From Betaproteobacteria bacterium UBA7395 (GTDB lineage Bacteria; Pseudomonadota; Gammaproteobacteria; Burkholderiales; Rhodocyclaceae), in the NCBI GenBank assembly GCA_002470165.1, contig DKNF01000167.1:1-14727 (forward strand): a stretch of 14,727 nt of DNA, given 5' to 3'. The notes below the pieces were generated by a model. That model did no database searches. It worked only from the letters and a program-made list of their open reading frames with translations, and was not told where the DNA came from. Below are positions 14,078 to 14,727 of this stretch, piece after piece (position 1 is the stretch's first letter; the number at the start of each line of letters is the position of its first letter). The position numbers and the translations under genes are program-made.

Positions 14078-14727
14078 CAGAGCAATCCTCCTGGCAGTAC
14101 GGTGTTGCCGAGCACGGCTTCAATGTATTGGTGCGTGGCGAAAACCTGTTCGGCGGTGGCGTCGAGATAGGTGGTCAAGGGGCCGGCGAACAGGGTCAGC
14201 GCGACGCAGCCGGCGAGCAGCAGGCCGATGGCAATCAGCGACAGGCTGTTGCTTTGCGCATGCTCCGGGAAACTGCCGGGTTCGCCGGTGCTCTTCCAGA
14301 ACAGCGTGCTGCCGGCCCGGCCGAAGCCGATGATGGCGATCAGCGAAGTGCCAAGCACCAATGTCCAGATGACGGCGGCGTGAACGCTGTCGAGGGCAGC
14401 GTCGAGCATCAGCAGCTTGCCGATGAAGCCTGACAGCGGCGGCATGCCGGTGGCGGCAATGGCGGCGATGAAAAAAGACCCGGCCAGCAGCTTGAGTTGC
14501 GTGAATCCCGGGGCGACCGACAGGCCATCCTCGTGGCCGGGGCGGCGGCGTGCGACGAGATCGGCGATCAGGAACAGGACAGCGCCGGCCAGGGTCGAGT
14601 GCAGCAGGTAGTACAGCGCGGCCGACAGTGCAATCGGCGTGAACAATGCGACGCTGGTCAGCAACAGGCCCATCGATCCGATCACCGCGAAGCCGGCGAG
14701 TTGCCCCAGGCGGCGCGCGGCGAGCAC
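14077..14727 (-). CDS. mnhD: Monovalent cation/H+ antiporter subunit D (MnhD/MrpD/PhaD), C-terminal part
   Basis: The frame is open at the window edge, and 216 residues are seen of about 500 expected. It is the C-terminal part of a NuoL/M/N-like proton-pumping subunit with several helices: IALSAALYYLLHSTLAGAVLF, carrying the conserved histidine of the proton path, then AATGMPPLSGFIGKLLML, the proton_antipo_M signature. The last 60 residues hold two more helices. The position directly before E identifies it as D rather than A. A GTG at the very edge is not a start; the sequence there is mid-protein. The upstream subunits (A/B, C) must lie beyond the window. Confidence 0.92.
   Translation of the reverse strand: MLAARRLGQLAGFAVIGSMGLLLTSVALFTPIALSAALYYLLHSTLAGAVLFLIADLVARRRPGHEDGLSVAPGFTQLKLLAGSFFIAAIAATGMPPLSGFIGKLLMLDAALDSVHAAVIWTLVLGTSLIAIIGFGRAGSTLFWKSTGEPGSFPEHAQSNSLSLIAIGLLLAGCVALTLFAGPLTTYLDATAEQVFATHQYIEAVLGNTVLPGGLL

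Overview
The window looks like chromosome from a motile, respiring betaproteobacterium. The style of Tex, RelA, FliW, MtfA and the Sco/PCu(A)C proteins suggests the Rhodocyclales (Dechloromonas/Azonexus-like), but that placement is inference from protein character and high GC, not from a marker gene. There are no RNA genes, insertion sequences, CRISPR arrays or phage genes, and no gene-free gap reaches 300 bases. Seventeen protein genes are supported; the first and last run off the window.

Layout. (1) 1-692, minus: N-terminal part of tex. (2) 812-1252, plus: fliW, a flagellar assembly factor, closed by a GC-rich terminator at 1277-1304. (3) 7985 down to 1313, minus: a five-gene array read in the order TAXI solute-binding protein, fused TRAP permease (DctQM plus C-terminal DUF3394/PDZ-like region), glutamate dehydrogenase, DMT/EamA exporter, MtfA peptidase. 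Gaps after the permease are 28, -4 and 1 bp, so this reads as one operon. It plausibly imports glutamate (or a related amino or dicarboxylic acid) and deaminates it to 2-oxoglutarate. Two strong hairpins separate the binding-protein gene from the permease gene. (4) 8218-10635, plus: relA (monofunctional ppGpp synthetase) followed by a 59-residue membrane protein. (5) 10642-11145, minus: a secreted TlpA-like thioredoxin. (6) 11327-12856, plus, divergent from the thioredoxin: an anchored FixH/YtkA-like protein, Sco/SenC and PCu(A)C, a copper-delivery set for cytochrome oxidase assembly. The divergent intergenic region holds several dyads, one of which matches the RegR/RegA/PrrA redox-regulator box. 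(7) 14727 down to 12915, minus: the end (D-E-F-G) of an Mrp/Mnh/Pha multisubunit cation/proton antiporter operon. A bidirectional terminator at 12870-12901 separates it from the copper operon.

Nothing here looks like an unknown defence system or mobile element. The best leads are regulatory and contextual: the redox-box-like dyad cluster between the thioredoxin and copper operon, the TRAP-glutamate dehydrogenase operon with its paired intercistronic hairpins, an apparent CTG start overlapping the gdh stop, and a consensus -10 hexamer placed so close to relA that its mRNA would be leaderless.
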